Shown here piece after piece: positions 27,857 to 35,643 of a stretch of 64,000 bases of DNA. The translations under genes and the position numbers were made by a program. The DNA lies in contig CAUVWY020000010.1 in the NCBI GenBank assembly GCA_963555775.3, forward strand, positions 744,001 to 808,000. Direction: 5' to 3'. This stretch comes from JAJEDW01 sp963555775 (lineage in GTDB: Bacteria > Acidobacteriota > Terriglobia > 20CM-2-55-15). The notes under the pieces were generated by a model, which saw only the letters and a list, made by a program, of their open reading frames with translations, did not search any database and was not told the origin of the DNA. Position 1 is the first letter of the stretch, and every line of letters starts with the position of its first letter.

Positions 27857-28248
27857 GTGGATACACCGAAGAGCATGCCCGATCGGGGATAGACGCCCCG
27901 CTGCCGTCGATCGAATCCTGGCCCAACCAGTTTCCCGGTTACGAGATCACGATCTCGGTTCCCGAGTTCACCTCGATCTGCCCCAAGACCGGACTTCCCG
28001 ATTTCGGCGTCTTGACCGTGACTTATCGACCGGACCGGCAATGCCTGGAACTCAAGTCCCTGAAAAACTATTTTCTCGCCTACAGGAATTTGGGCATCTT
28101 TTATGAGAACGTCGTCAATCGGGTCCTGAAGGATGTCATCGCGGCTTGCGCGCCGGCCACGGCCGAAATTGTCGGAGAGTTCAACGCTCGCGGCGGAATG
28201 AAATCGGTCATCCGCGCATCGTACGACGCCTCCGATCCTTCGAGCTGA
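27853..28248 (+). CDS. queF: NADPH-dependent 7-cyano-7-deazaguanine reductase (short form)
   Basis: 131 aa, the usual length of the unimodular QueF. It reduces preQ0 to preQ1 in queuosine biosynthesis for tRNA. The active-site Cys is in FTSICPKTGLPDFG (about residue 43), with the Asp of PDFG, and the signature ELKSLKNYF (about 73-81) follows, then YRNLGIFYENVVNRV with the substrate-binding Glu. The start codon overlaps the transketolase stop (ATGA), indicating translational coupling. The neighbour is unrelated in pathway. Confidence 0.93.
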   Translation: MSGYTEEHARSGIDAPLPSIESWPNQFPGYEITISVPEFTSICPKTGLPDFGVLTVTYRPDRQCLELKSLKNYFLAYRNLGIFYENVVNRVLKDVIAACAPATAEIVGEFNARGGMKSVIRASYDASDPSS

Positions 28249-28716
28249 CAACCTGAAAATGAGTTGGAACAGGTGGAAAACAAGATCGCCCGCTCTGACG
28301 CCCGGAATTTGTACAAGCACATGGACGATGCCGGAGCCGGCCGCTCCAAAGCACTCAGCGAATCAGGGTGGCGCACCATCTCAGACGGCCCCTTCCGAAA
28401 ATGCCCCCTCCCGTGCGAAAAAAGACGTGATCGTTTACGAACTTATTGAACTCTGTGGAAGTCGGGCGCTTTGACGACTACGATTCTATCTACAGTCGGG
28501 CACGGCCTCGTCGGCAGGATTCGTCTCATCTGCTGCATCAGCGTAGTGCCGATACTCTTCGCCGAGGCAACCGCGTCCACGGGACTGACGAGACGAATTG
28601 GTGATTCGCCAACCCACACGTCGCACATGGTCCTAACCCTGGCGACGACGCTCGGCGCTGCCAAGACTCGAAACATCAATGGATTACGCGAAGGAATACC
28701 GATTCGCACAGACACG
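28249..28716. other. Intergenic stretch of about 470 bp, no recognised gene
   Basis: Several short overlapping reading frames exist on both strands (for example a 100-codon frame on the minus strand at 28443-28745), but none resembles a family I recognise and none has a good ribosome binding site. It may contain decayed DNA next to the toxin-antitoxin remnant. Confidence 0.5.
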
Positions 28717-28977
28717 ATGAAGGTCAATCGCACGCAGGAACCCAAGCAGGCTCACACCCTGCTGGACCAACTCTCCGATGAGCAGGTCGATGCGGTTCGG
28801 AATCTCCTTGAGGTCATGGTCGAACCCCTCGCTCGTGCCCTGGGCCAAGCCGAAGTCGACGATGAAGCGATCACACCCGAAACTGCCGAGGCTCTCGATC
28901 GCGCCCGCACTTCCATTGAACGCGGCGATGGCATTCCCCACGAGGACATCTTCGGCGAGTTCGGCCTGAAGCAGTGA
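28717..28977 (+). CDS. Antitoxin of a RelE-type toxin-antitoxin pair
   Basis: 86 aa from ATG 28717. The sequence LLDQLSDEQVDAVRNLLEVM, then TPETAEALDRARTSIERGDG and IPHEDIFGEFGLKQ, is typical of small antitoxins encoded directly upstream of RelE/ParE-like toxins, with an N-terminal dimerisation helix and a C-terminal toxin-binding tail. The stop codon overlaps the GTG start of the toxin frame. The longer upstream frame (to 28471) is not supported. The antitoxin frame is intact although the toxin is broken. Confidence 0.7.
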   Translation: MKVNRTQEPKQAHTLLDQLSDEQVDAVRNLLEVMVEPLARALGQAEVDDEAITPETAEALDRARTSIERGDGIPHEDIFGEFGLKQ

Positions 28978-29253
28978 GTCAAGAGCCACCCCGACCCCAG
29001 CGCCTCGCCGTGGTCTGGGCACCAGGAACTCGGTCCGATATCCATCCGCGCCATCGACCGTAAGACTGCCATTGTGATTCTTCACTTTCTCGACCGTTAC
29101 CTGCTCCATCTCGACAGCGACGTGAAAAGGTTTCAGCCGCCTCATACCGGATTCCGTCTCCGCTGCGGCGACTACCGCCTCTTCTTTGACCTTCATACCG
29201 GACACACCATCCACATAACCGCCGTCCGCCATCGACGCGACGCCTACCGGTGA
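28974..29253 (+). pseudogene. RelE-like toxin, frameshifted by a 4-bp duplication
   Basis: The frame opens at GTG 28974 (SQEPPRPQRLAVVWAPGTRS) and soon hits TAA. A second frame resumes at about 29043 with RAIDRKTAIVILHFLDRYL, then DVKRFQPPHTGFRLRCGDYR, LFFDLHTG and AVRHRRDAYR, the clear body and C-terminus of a RelE-type mRNA interferase. The junction contains the tandem ATCCATCC at 29040-29047; deleting one ATCC joins the two frames as RSDIRAIDRKT. The toxin is therefore probably inactive. The original protein would have been about 91 aa. Confidence 0.8.
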
Positions 29254-29603
29254 GACACTCTAGTTGTGTCCTCAGATTCCGGCAATGACCCGGCCGGAAG
29301 CTCGGAGATTCGTGACCCGTTTCCGCGAGCGGTTGAGGATTCGCATCTGGTTGATCAACAGAGACTCGGCGCCCACCGAGACTGTGGCAATATTATTTGC
29401 GTTTACGTAGGCGGGCGGTGCACCAACCTTCCCAACCCCTTCATCAAGCTGCACTTATGGAAGCTTGCTCCCGGAACTTGGAGGTCTGTTTCAGCAAACT
29501 CGCGTAAAAAGGTCAATGCTGAGACGAGCCTTCTGTAACACTCGTAGACAAATGGTACTTGACACGTCCCTCCCCGAGTGTTGCCAATTCGCGAAGGGTC
29601 CAA
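29254..29603. other. Intergenic stretch of about 350 bp, no recognised gene
   Basis: It lies between the toxin remnant and the cytochrome c biogenesis cluster. Short frames on either strand have no recognisable relatives. Nothing else was seen before the palindrome at 29604. Confidence 0.5.
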
Positions 29604-29649
29604 TAGCAGTCCGTTGCAGAACCTTGCAGGGTTCCGCCAGGGACTGCTA
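29604..29649. promoter_or_regulatory. 46-bp near-palindrome overlapping the promoter of the DsbA/ccm cluster
   Basis: 38 of 46 positions are symmetric about 29626/29627. The outer arms are perfect over 9 bp (TAGCAGTCC at 29604-29612, GGACTGCTA at 29641-29649), the inner arms over 5 bp (GAACC / GGTTC), and the centre is TGCA. The right arm overlaps the extended -10 box of the next gene, so a bound repressor would block transcription. It could alternatively form an RNA hairpin in transcripts coming from upstream. Confidence 0.6.
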
Positions 29650-29653
29650 GTAT
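29645..29653 (+). promoter_or_regulatory. Extended -10 promoter of the DsbA-like gene, probably leaderless
   Basis: TGCTAGTAT (TG-n-TAnnnT) ends 7 nt before the ATG at 29661, so transcription should begin at or next to the start codon. No Shine-Dalgarno sequence is present in the gap. Confidence 0.55.
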
Positions 29654-29660
29654 TTCCGTC

Positions 29661-30359
29661 ATGGCTAAAAAGAAATCGTCCACACCCTCATCGCCAAGGA
29701 AAGAGCCCACCAAATCGACCGGCAAGCCCCTGGCGATTGTAATCGGAGGTGTCGCTATCGCAGCGATACTGGCCATCCTGTTGACCCAGGGCGGTGCGGA
29801 AGAATCCGTATTGGTATCGGCGGATTCAATGGCGGATGCCGCCGCAATGCACTTTCGGGGAGCGGAAACGGCAACCGTCACCCTGGTCGAGTTCGGAGAC
29901 TTTCAATGCCCCAGCTGCGCGGCATTCCACCCGGTGCTGAAAGCCTTGCTGGAACGCTTCCCCGAGGATCTCAAAATCGAGTTCCACCACATGCCGCTGG
30001 TCAGCATCCATCCCAATGCGATGCCTGCCTCGGTCGCGGCCGAGGCCGCCGGCATGCAGGGGCAGTTCTGGGAAATGAACGACCTTCTTTTTGAAAACCA
30101 GTCTGCATGGTCGCCACTCTCGAATCCGGCGGCGGCCTATGTCGCATATGCCCAATCCCTGGGGATGGATATCGACCAGTTCGAACGGGACTCGCGTTCC
30201 GAAGAGGTCCAGGGGAGGGTTCTCGCCGACGCGCGTCTGGCCAATAATCTGGGATTGCAAGGCACTCCATCGTTCTTTGTAAACGACGTGCAGATTCCGC
30301 TGCCATCCAGCCTTGCGGAGTTCGAGCGGATCATATTCGACGCGGTTCAGAATCAGTGA
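29661..30359 (+). CDS. DsbA-family membrane-anchored thiol oxidoreductase
   Basis: 232 aa. A basic N-terminus and one transmembrane helix (about 23-42) anchor a periplasmic thioredoxin-fold domain. The redox motif is CPSC in EFGDFQCPSCAAFHP (about residue 80), and the cis-Pro loop is GTPSFFVND (about 205). It probably oxidises or isomerises thiols of exported proteins; next to VKOR and ccm genes it most likely works in disulfide formation linked to cytochrome c maturation. The start overlaps nothing upstream; the stop overlaps the VKOR start (GTGA). The gene appears to be leaderless and to open the cluster. Confidence 0.88.
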   Translation: MAKKKSSTPSSPRKEPTKSTGKPLAIVIGGVAIAAILAILLTQGGAEESVLVSADSMADAAAMHFRGAETATVTLVEFGDFQCPSCAAFHPVLKALLERFPEDLKIEFHHMPLVSIHPNAMPASVAAEAAGMQGQFWEMNDLLFENQSAWSPLSNPAAAYVAYAQSLGMDIDQFERDSRSEEVQGRVLADARLANNLGLQGTPSFFVNDVQIPLPSSLAEFERIIFDAVQNQ

Positions 30360-30790
30360 AGAGCCGGATGGCGGTCCTCGGCCTTTCGTTTCTGGGGATG
30401 GTCGAAACCCTGTACCTGTCTCTTCAACGGGATTCCGGCCCCGTCCCGTGCAACGTCACCACCGGTTGCGGAGATGTCCTCGTCAGCGTTTATTCGGAAG
30501 TCGCGGGCATTCCGATCTCGTCGCTGGGCTTCGTGTTCTACATCACGGTATTCGGCGTGGCCGCGTTCGATCTTTTCGGGGGTGTTGCCGCATTCAGACT
30601 GCTTCGCATCCCGGCCGCGATAGCCTTGCTGGTTTCAGCGATCCTTACGGGTATTCAGGCTTTCGTGCTCGAAGCATACTGCGAGTACTGCCTGACCTCC
30701 GCGGCCTTGTCGACATCGATCTGCGTTCTCGTGTGGGCAGGGTCCAGACGCTCTGGCGACCATGAGGGGGTTTCGGAAGGACGCGGATGA
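30356..30790 (+). CDS. Vitamin K epoxide reductase (VKOR) family protein
   Basis: 144 aa from a GTG at 30356 overlapping the DsbA stop. It is a four-helix integral membrane protein with the loop Cys pair (CNVTTGCGDV, about residues 31-37) and the active-site CxxC (YCEYCLTSA, about 109-112), plus the conserved Ser/Gly segment between them (IPISSLGF). VKOR homologues reoxidise DsbA-like proteins using quinone, replacing DsbB. The direct coupling to the DsbA-like gene supports this pairing. The C-terminus runs to about 30790, with 116 nt before ccmE. Confidence 0.88.
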   Translation: MKSRMAVLGLSFLGMVETLYLSLQRDSGPVPCNVTTGCGDVLVSVYSEVAGIPISSLGFVFYITVFGVAAFDLFGGVAAFRLLRIPAAIALLVSAILTGIQAFVLEAYCEYCLTSAALSTSICVLVWAGSRRSGDHEGVSEGRG

Positions 30791-30906
30791 GTTCGATGCG
30801 GGCCAAAAAGTCCGAGCCCCGATGTCATTTTTTCGGTAAACTGTTCGTTATTGAACTGACAGAGATTATCGATTCCATAACCCTGCATTCTTGAGAGGCG
30901 AAAATT

Positions 30907-31359
30907 ATGCCGCGCAAGCAACTTAAGTTCGTTATCGGTCCGGTCATCGTGGTCCTCGTCCTTGTGTGGATTGCCACGTCGGCACTGAACAGTACACTTG
31001 CCTATTTTCAGACCGTCTCCGAACTGTATGCGATGGAAACCGCCGGCGAACTGGAAGGCAAGCGTCTGCGGGTGATGGGCGAGGTCGTGCCGGGCACGAT
31101 CGTCAGAACCGACGAAGCGGTCAAGTTCACGATCGTCGATCTTGAAACCCATCAGACGATGGACATCGAGTACATCGGCAACGACCCCGTACCCGATACT
31201 CTCCGTGACTACTCCGAAGCCGTCGTCGACGGCGCATACGCCGGTAACGGCGTGTTCACCGGAACCACCCTGCAGGCCAAGTGCGCTTCAAAATACGAAC
31301 GTGAACTCGAGGCCGGCGTAATCACTCAAGCCACGGAACTGAACCCGGAAGGTTTCTAG
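30907..31359 (+). CDS. ccmE: Cytochrome c maturation heme chaperone CcmE, Cys-type
   Basis: 150 aa with one N-terminal membrane anchor (about 8-28) and a periplasmic OB-fold domain (KRLRVMGEVVPGTIVR; YIGNDPVPDTLRDYSEAVVD; GVFTGTTLQAKC). It holds heme covalently and passes it to CcmF/H. The usual heme-binding His (HxxxY) is replaced by Cys in KCASKYER, i.e. CxxxY, the variant known from Desulfovibrio and archaea. GAGAGGCG lies about 8 nt upstream as ribosome binding site. It is separated from ccmF by a single nucleotide. Confidence 0.92.
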   Translation: MPRKQLKFVIGPVIVVLVLVWIATSALNSTLAYFQTVSELYAMETAGELEGKRLRVMGEVVPGTIVRTDEAVKFTIVDLETHQTMDIEYIGNDPVPDTLRDYSEAVVDGAYAGNGVFTGTTLQAKCASKYERELEAGVITQATELNPEGF

Positions 31360-31360
31360 C

Positions 31361-33439
31361 GTGTCGCAACTTGGCCAGTTCGGTCTGACCCTGGCCTTCG
31401 TCGCCACCATCTATTCGATTGGCGCTTCTCTGGTCGGAATCCGCCTCAAGAACGACAGGCTGATCGCCAGCGGCCGCAACGCCGGCATCGGGGCGTTCGC
31501 GGCGTTCACCGTGGCTTTCGCCACACTCTTCTACCTGTTCTTTGTCAGCGACTTCTCGGTTTCCTATGTCGTTTCGACGTCGAACCGGGCGCTTCCCTTC
31601 TTTTACAAGATTGCAGCCATATGGGGAGGGCAGGAAGGATCGCTCCTGCTGTGGGGATGGATTCTCGGCCTTTACGCCACCCTGGTCATCGTCCAGAACC
31701 GCAATCGACACACGGCAATGATGCCGTATGTGATCGCGGTATTGATGGGCGGTTTCCTTTTCTTCACGTCGATGAGCCTGTTCGTGGTCAACCCGTTCAC
31801 CGAAATGGTGACCCCCGGGCCCGACGGCAACCTGATGGCTTTCACCGCTGCCGACGGCCGGGGGCTCAATCCCCTGCTCCAGTACTTCCTGAACGTGATC
31901 CATCCCCCCATGCTCTACCTGGGAATGGTCGGTTTTGCCGTGCCGTTCGCCTTCGCCATGGGCGCGATGATGAGCCGCCAGTTGGGTGACACATGGATCC
32001 GCACTACCCGCCGGTGGACCATGGTGGCATGGCTGTTCCTTGGAACCGGGATCATGCTCGGCGGTATGTGGGCATATGTCGAACTGGGCTGGGGCGGCTA
32101 CTGGGCCTGGGATCCGGTCGAGAACGCCTCTCTGATGCCGTGGCTGCTGGGAACCGCGTTCCTGCACTCGGTGATGATCCAGGAAAAGAAAGGCATGATG
32201 AAGGTGTGGAACATGGTCCTGGTGATCATGGCCTACACCGCGGCCCTGTTCGGAACCTTCCTCACCCGAAGCGGAATTGTCAATTCGGTCCATGCCTTCG
32301 CGCAGTCAGACATCGGCGGTTACTTTCTGGCGTTTATCATTGTGGCCGCCGGCGGCGCGTTCTACCTGCTGTTCGACCGGATGAGCTATCTGAAGAGCGA
32401 GAATCAACTCGAATCGTACGCATCGCGCGAAAGCGGCTTCATGTTCAACAACCTGTTGTTCGTCGCCGCGTGTTTTGCCGTGTTTTTCGGAACGATGTTG
32501 CCCGTCTTTTCTGAATGGATCAAGGGCGTCAAAATGACCGTGAACTCCGCTTGGTTCAATCCGGTCATGATCCCGATCGGTTTGTTCCTCCTTCTGGTCA
32601 CCGGCGTGGGTCCCCTGCTGGCCTGGCGCCGGTCATCGCTCGGAAGTTTGAAGCGTGCCTTCACGGTTCCGGCGCTGGTGGGGCTGGTTGTCGGAGCCAC
32701 ACTGTTCGCGAGCGGTATCCGCCATCCCTATGCATTGACGGCTTTCACGCTCGCCGTGTTCGTCAGTGCCTCAATTTTTCAGGAATTCTTCAAGGGAGCG
32801 GTGGCTCGAAGGTCCAGTACGGGGGAAAACCTCGCCCAGGCCGTAGTCAACCTCACTCTCCGGAACACGCGCCGCTACGGCGGCTACATGGTCCATTTCG
32901 GCATGGTCCTGCTGTTTGTCGGATTCAGCGGACAGGCGTTCAACGTCGAAACGTCCGAGCATATGGACCTTGGGGACACCGTCGACGTTCGTCAGTACAC
33001 GCTTCGACTCGACGACATACGGGGCGAGCGGACACCGAATTACACGGGCAGTCAAGCCGTCATGAGCCTGTTCGAAAACGATGTCCTGGTCGCCCGCATG
33101 TATCCGGAACGGCGTTTCTATCCGGCGAGCGAACAGTCGACCAGCGAAGTATCCTATCGGTCGAATCTGAAAGAGGATTTTTACGTCAACTTCGCTGGAA
33201 CCGTGGAACGTGCCGACGGCCAGGGGCTGCTGGCAGTGGTTCAGATATTTCTGAATCCCCTGGTGATGTGGGTTTGGATCGGAGGAATTATCGTGGCTCT
33301 GGGCACGATGGTCGCCTTGCTGCCTAACAAGAAAACCGGCCCGTCCAGGAATCGCAAGTCCGAAGACGCCGGCGCGGCGCATGGCGACAATCGAAACGAT
33401 GAGAATGCACTTCAGGAAGATACCGAAGTACACGCGTAA
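31361..33439 (+). CDS. ccmF: Heme lyase subunit CcmF
   Basis: 692 aa from a GTG at 31361. A polytopic membrane protein with about 14-15 helices. The heme-handling WWD-type region is WGGYWAWDPVENASLMPWL (about 245-263), and the conserved WGGQEGSLLLWGW (about 89-101) and FGTFLTRSGIVNSVHAFA (about 298-315) segments are present. It joins heme from CcmE to apocytochrome c at the periplasmic face with CcmH. The last 59 nt overlap the ccmH frame. A hydrophilic acidic tail follows the final helix. Confidence 0.95.
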   Translation: MSQLGQFGLTLAFVATIYSIGASLVGIRLKNDRLIASGRNAGIGAFAAFTVAFATLFYLFFVSDFSVSYVVSTSNRALPFFYKIAAIWGGQEGSLLLWGWILGLYATLVIVQNRNRHTAMMPYVIAVLMGGFLFFTSMSLFVVNPFTEMVTPGPDGNLMAFTAADGRGLNPLLQYFLNVIHPPMLYLGMVGFAVPFAFAMGAMMSRQLGDTWIRTTRRWTMVAWLFLGTGIMLGGMWAYVELGWGGYWAWDPVENASLMPWLLGTAFLHSVMIQEKKGMMKVWNMVLVIMAYTAALFGTFLTRSGIVNSVHAFAQSDIGGYFLAFIIVAAGGAFYLLFDRMSYLKSENQLESYASRESGFMFNNLLFVAACFAVFFGTMLPVFSEWIKGVKMTVNSAWFNPVMIPIGLFLLLVTGVGPLLAWRRSSLGSLKRAFTVPALVGLVVGATLFASGIRHPYALTAFTLAVFVSASIFQEFFKGAVARRSSTGENLAQAVVNLTLRNTRRYGGYMVHFGMVLLFVGFSGQAFNVETSEHMDLGDTVDVRQYTLRLDDIRGERTPNYTGSQAVMSLFENDVLVARMYPERRFYPASEQSTSEVSYRSNLKEDFYVNFAGTVERADGQGLLAVVQIFLNPLVMWVWIGGIIVALGTMVALLPNKKTGPSRNRKSEDAGAAHGDNRNDENALQEDTEVHA

Positions 33440-33908
33440 CTTGGCCATGGCCGCCATCCTGCTGGGAAGTCCGGCCTTGATACACGGTGCACAAAGCGAA
33501 GACCAGGACGAAGCGGAAAGCTATCTCTGGTGCCCCTGCGGTTGCAATCAGGGCCTCGGCGTCTGTAACCACATCGGCTGTCCCAGCGCACCGCCCATGA
33601 GAGGCGAGGTGACCCGGTATCTGGACGAAGGGCTCGATGTCGATTCCGTCCTGGCGCGCTTCGAAGAAAAGTACGGACCGACGATCCTGACGGCCCCATC
33701 GACCGACGGCTGGTTCGATCTTTCAGCTTGGCTGATCCCCTTCGCTGGCTTGCTTGCCGGCGTCGCCGGAGTCAGCGCCTTCGCCCGGCGCTTCCGCAGG
33801 AGATCGAGTGCCGGTCAGACACAGGACTCCGGTTTGGAACCTCAAGCGATGGACAGCTACCGGCAACGAATCGACGAAGAACTGGCGGACTTCACGCCCG
33901 AAGACTGA
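33381..33908 (+). CDS. ccmH: Cytochrome c maturation thiol protein CcmH/CycL, divergent
   Basis: 175 aa; the start lies inside ccmF, and an internal ATG at 33399 or 33405 is also possible. After a signal segment (LAMAAILLGSPALIHGAQ) comes a Cys-rich motif WCPCGCNQGLGVCNHIGC in place of the usual LRCxxCQ, then the helical CcmH-type region with EVTRYLDEGLDVDSVLARFE and YGPTILTAP. A C-terminal membrane helix (about 113-131) anchors it. It should keep apocytochrome CxxCH thiols reduced for heme attachment. The extra Cys residues are a feature seen in this branch of CcmH and could bind a metal. Confidence 0.85.
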   Translation: MATIETMRMHFRKIPKYTRNLAMAAILLGSPALIHGAQSEDQDEAESYLWCPCGCNQGLGVCNHIGCPSAPPMRGEVTRYLDEGLDVDSVLARFEEKYGPTILTAPSTDGWFDLSAWLIPFAGLLAGVAGVSAFARRFRRRSSAGQTQDSGLEPQAMDSYRQRIDEELADFTPED

Positions 33909-33938
33909 TTTCTGACCAGCGACCCTGCGATCGGACCG

Positions 33939-34370
33939 ATGATTTATCTTCTCTCCGCAATACTCACCGGCGGCGTACTGACCGCGATCTGCTGGCCCCT
34001 CTTCGCCCGCGGCAACACGGCCGAGTCGGCCATCCTGGAAGAAACGCAATGGGATCTGCTTCAGCGCAAGAAAGACGTCGTTCTCGCGAACATTCAGGAC
34101 CTCGATTTCGAGCACAAGTGCGGGAAACTGTCGAAGGAAGACTATCGGCGAATCCGGAACGAGCTCACTGCGGAAGTTGCCGGCGTCTATAACGAAATCG
34201 ACGGCATCGAATCGGGACAGGATCTGGACGCTCTGATCCGGACCGCAGTCGCCGCGCGCAAAGAGCAAACTCCCGCGAAGCGGCAGGCGGCGAAGGCCTG
34301 CCCCGACTGTGAACACAAGAACCCTGCCCGGAACAAGTTCTGCGCAGAGTGCGGCGCCCGGTTGCGGTAA
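33939..34370 (+). CDS. CcmI-like membrane protein with C-terminal zinc ribbon
   Basis: 143 aa. One N-terminal helix (IYLLSAILTGGVLTAICWPL), a short coiled coil with the CcmI-like pattern DLLQRKKDVVLANIQDLDFE and GKLSKEDYRRIRNEL, then a zinc ribbon (CPDCEHKNPARNKFCAECG, about 122-140). The position between ccmH and the small membrane protein suggests a role in presenting apocytochrome c, as CcmI does; the zinc ribbon is not part of proteobacterial CcmI. It starts 31 nt after ccmH. Confidence 0.7.
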   Translation: MIYLLSAILTGGVLTAICWPLFARGNTAESAILEETQWDLLQRKKDVVLANIQDLDFEHKCGKLSKEDYRRIRNELTAEVAGVYNEIDGIESGQDLDALIRTAVAARKEQTPAKRQAAKACPDCEHKNPARNKFCAECGARLR

Positions 34371-34376
34371 CGTCCG

Positions 34377-34757
34377 ATGTCCCAGCTTGTTCGTACGGCA
34401 TTTATCGCATTGCTCGTCGCCGCACCCGCCTTGGCGCAGGGTGTCGAAGAAGTCCCGAACCCGATGGCCACCCACACGATCTTCATCGTCGTCATCACCA
34501 CCGCATTTCTGATCTGGGCCGTCAGTTATTCGCTGCAGACGACGAAGGAGCGTACCGACAAGAACAAGCAGCGGCAGATGCTTCTGGCGCAACGTGAGCG
34601 CATCCTCGATGCGATCGCCGATATCGAAGCCGACCGCGACTCCGGAAAAATCGATACGGGCCAATACAAGAGCCGCATCAAGAAGCTGCGGGGAGAGTTG
34701 ACGCGCGTGATCGAACGGCTCCAGTCGACTTCCCGCGCGAAGAACAGACACGCCTGA
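34377..34757 (+). CDS. Small membrane protein with coiled coil in the ccm cluster
   Basis: 126 aa: signal peptide or first helix (about 5-20), a second hydrophobic helix (about 33-52, THTIFIVVITTAFLIWAVSY), then a charged coiled coil to the end, including ADIEADRDSGKIDTGQYKSR, which resembles the equivalent region of the upstream zinc-ribbon protein. It is probably a second CcmI-like scaffold. It starts 6 nt after its upstream neighbour. No enzymatic motif is visible. Confidence 0.65.
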   Translation: MSQLVRTAFIALLVAAPALAQGVEEVPNPMATHTIFIVVITTAFLIWAVSYSLQTTKERTDKNKQRQMLLAQRERILDAIADIEADRDSGKIDTGQYKSRIKKLRGELTRVIERLQSTSRAKNRHA

Positions 34758-34762
34758 CGATC

Positions 34763-34802
34763 CCCGTGCCACCAGCTCTTGAAGCTGGTGATTGAAGAAT
34801 AA
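34763..34802 (+). pseudogene. Scar: start of ccmA joined to end of ccmB
   Basis: 34763-34786 (CCCGTGCC, ACC, AGCTCTTGAAGCT) repeats the first codons of ccmA at 34933-34953 with a 3-nt insertion. It is followed at once by GGTGATTGAAGAATAA, which matches the last codons and stop of ccmB (GTGGTTGAAGAATAA at 36297-36311). This is what a tandem ccmAB duplication followed by an internal deletion would leave. The segment also forms a 7-bp hairpin (CACCAGC/GCTGGTG). Confidence 0.6.
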
Positions 34803-34812
34803 ATTTTCGCGC

Positions 34813-34904
34813 TGTCACATCGGGGGGCAACCATGCGTTACTCCATTGGACAACTGGTGTCCTGTCCCATTGGTAACGGGACTGACGCTATCCATGGGAC
34901 AGGA
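34813..34904 (+). repeat. Intergenic structured element, copy A, upstream of ccmA
   Basis: 92 nt aligning without gaps to copy B at 36324-36415 with about 70 identical positions. Conserved blocks include TGTCACATC and TGCGTTACTCCATTG. The 3' half forms a 10-bp stem (CCTGTCCCAT 34861-34870, ATGGGACAGG 34894-34903) around a 23-nt loop. Its 3' arm is close to the possible translation starts of ccmA. Confidence 0.7.
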
Positions 34905-34926
34905 ACACGAGGAACACAAGGACCAT

Positions 34927-35643
34927 ATGACCCCCGTGCCAGCTCTTGAAGCTGACGGCATTACGAAGACGTACGGCCGCTTCCCCGCCTTGCGCGGTCT
35001 TACGATGGAGGTTCCAGCCGGATCCTTTCTGACGTTGTTCGGGAAGAACGGCGCCGGCAAGACCACGTTCCTGAAAGTCGCCTCCACGCTTGCGCGCCCC
35101 ACTTCGGGCCGGTTGAAGATCAACGGCTTCGACGTGACGGACCAACCGGAAGCCGCTCGCCGCCAGATCGGTCTTCTTTCGCACAATACCTACATCTACC
35201 GCGACCTGTCTGCGCTGGAAAACCTCAGATTCTTCGGCCGCCTGTACGGACTCGACTCCCGAGAGACGGACTTGAGGCAACTGCTCGAACGAGTCGGCCT
35301 CGGCCATCGGATGAACGACGCCGTACGCACGTTTTCACGCGGTCTGCTGCAGCGTGCCGGGCTCGCCCGGACGATGCTTCACAAACCAGCGGTTCTGCTG
35401 CTCGATGAGCCATACACGGGGCTCGACGCCCAGGCGGTCGAAACGCTGAACGCGATGCTCGACGAAGCCGTCGCGGAGGGCCGGACCGTGGTTCTCACCA
35501 CCCATGATCTGGAAACGGGACTCCGTGCCGCGACGCGGGTCGATATCATCGACCGGGGCAGGATCGTCTACTCCGGAGCGGCCAACGATCCCGAAACACG
35601 TGCCAGTTACGCCCGGTACATCCGGCAGGGAGCGACGCGGTGA
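34927..35643 (+). CDS. ccmA: Heme exporter ATP-binding protein CcmA
   Basis: 238 aa from ATG 34927 (AAGGA 5 nt upstream); an ATG at 34894, inside the 3' arm of the hairpin, would add 11 residues (GQEHEEHKDH). ABC ATPase motifs: Walker A GKNGAGKTT, Q-loop region IGLLSHNTY, signature FSRGLLQRAGLA in place of LSGGQ, Walker B LLLDEPYTGLD and the switch His in VVLTTHDLE. With CcmB and CcmC it drives release of heme-loaded CcmE. The stop overlaps the ccmB GTG start (GTGA). Confidence 0.92.
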   Translation: MTPVPALEADGITKTYGRFPALRGLTMEVPAGSFLTLFGKNGAGKTTFLKVASTLARPTSGRLKINGFDVTDQPEAARRQIGLLSHNTYIYRDLSALENLRFFGRLYGLDSRETDLRQLLERVGLGHRMNDAVRTFSRGLLQRAGLARTMLHKPAVLLLDEPYTGLDAQAVETLNAMLDEAVAEGRTVVLTTHDLETGLRAATRVDIIDRGRIVYSGAANDPETRASYARYIRQGATR

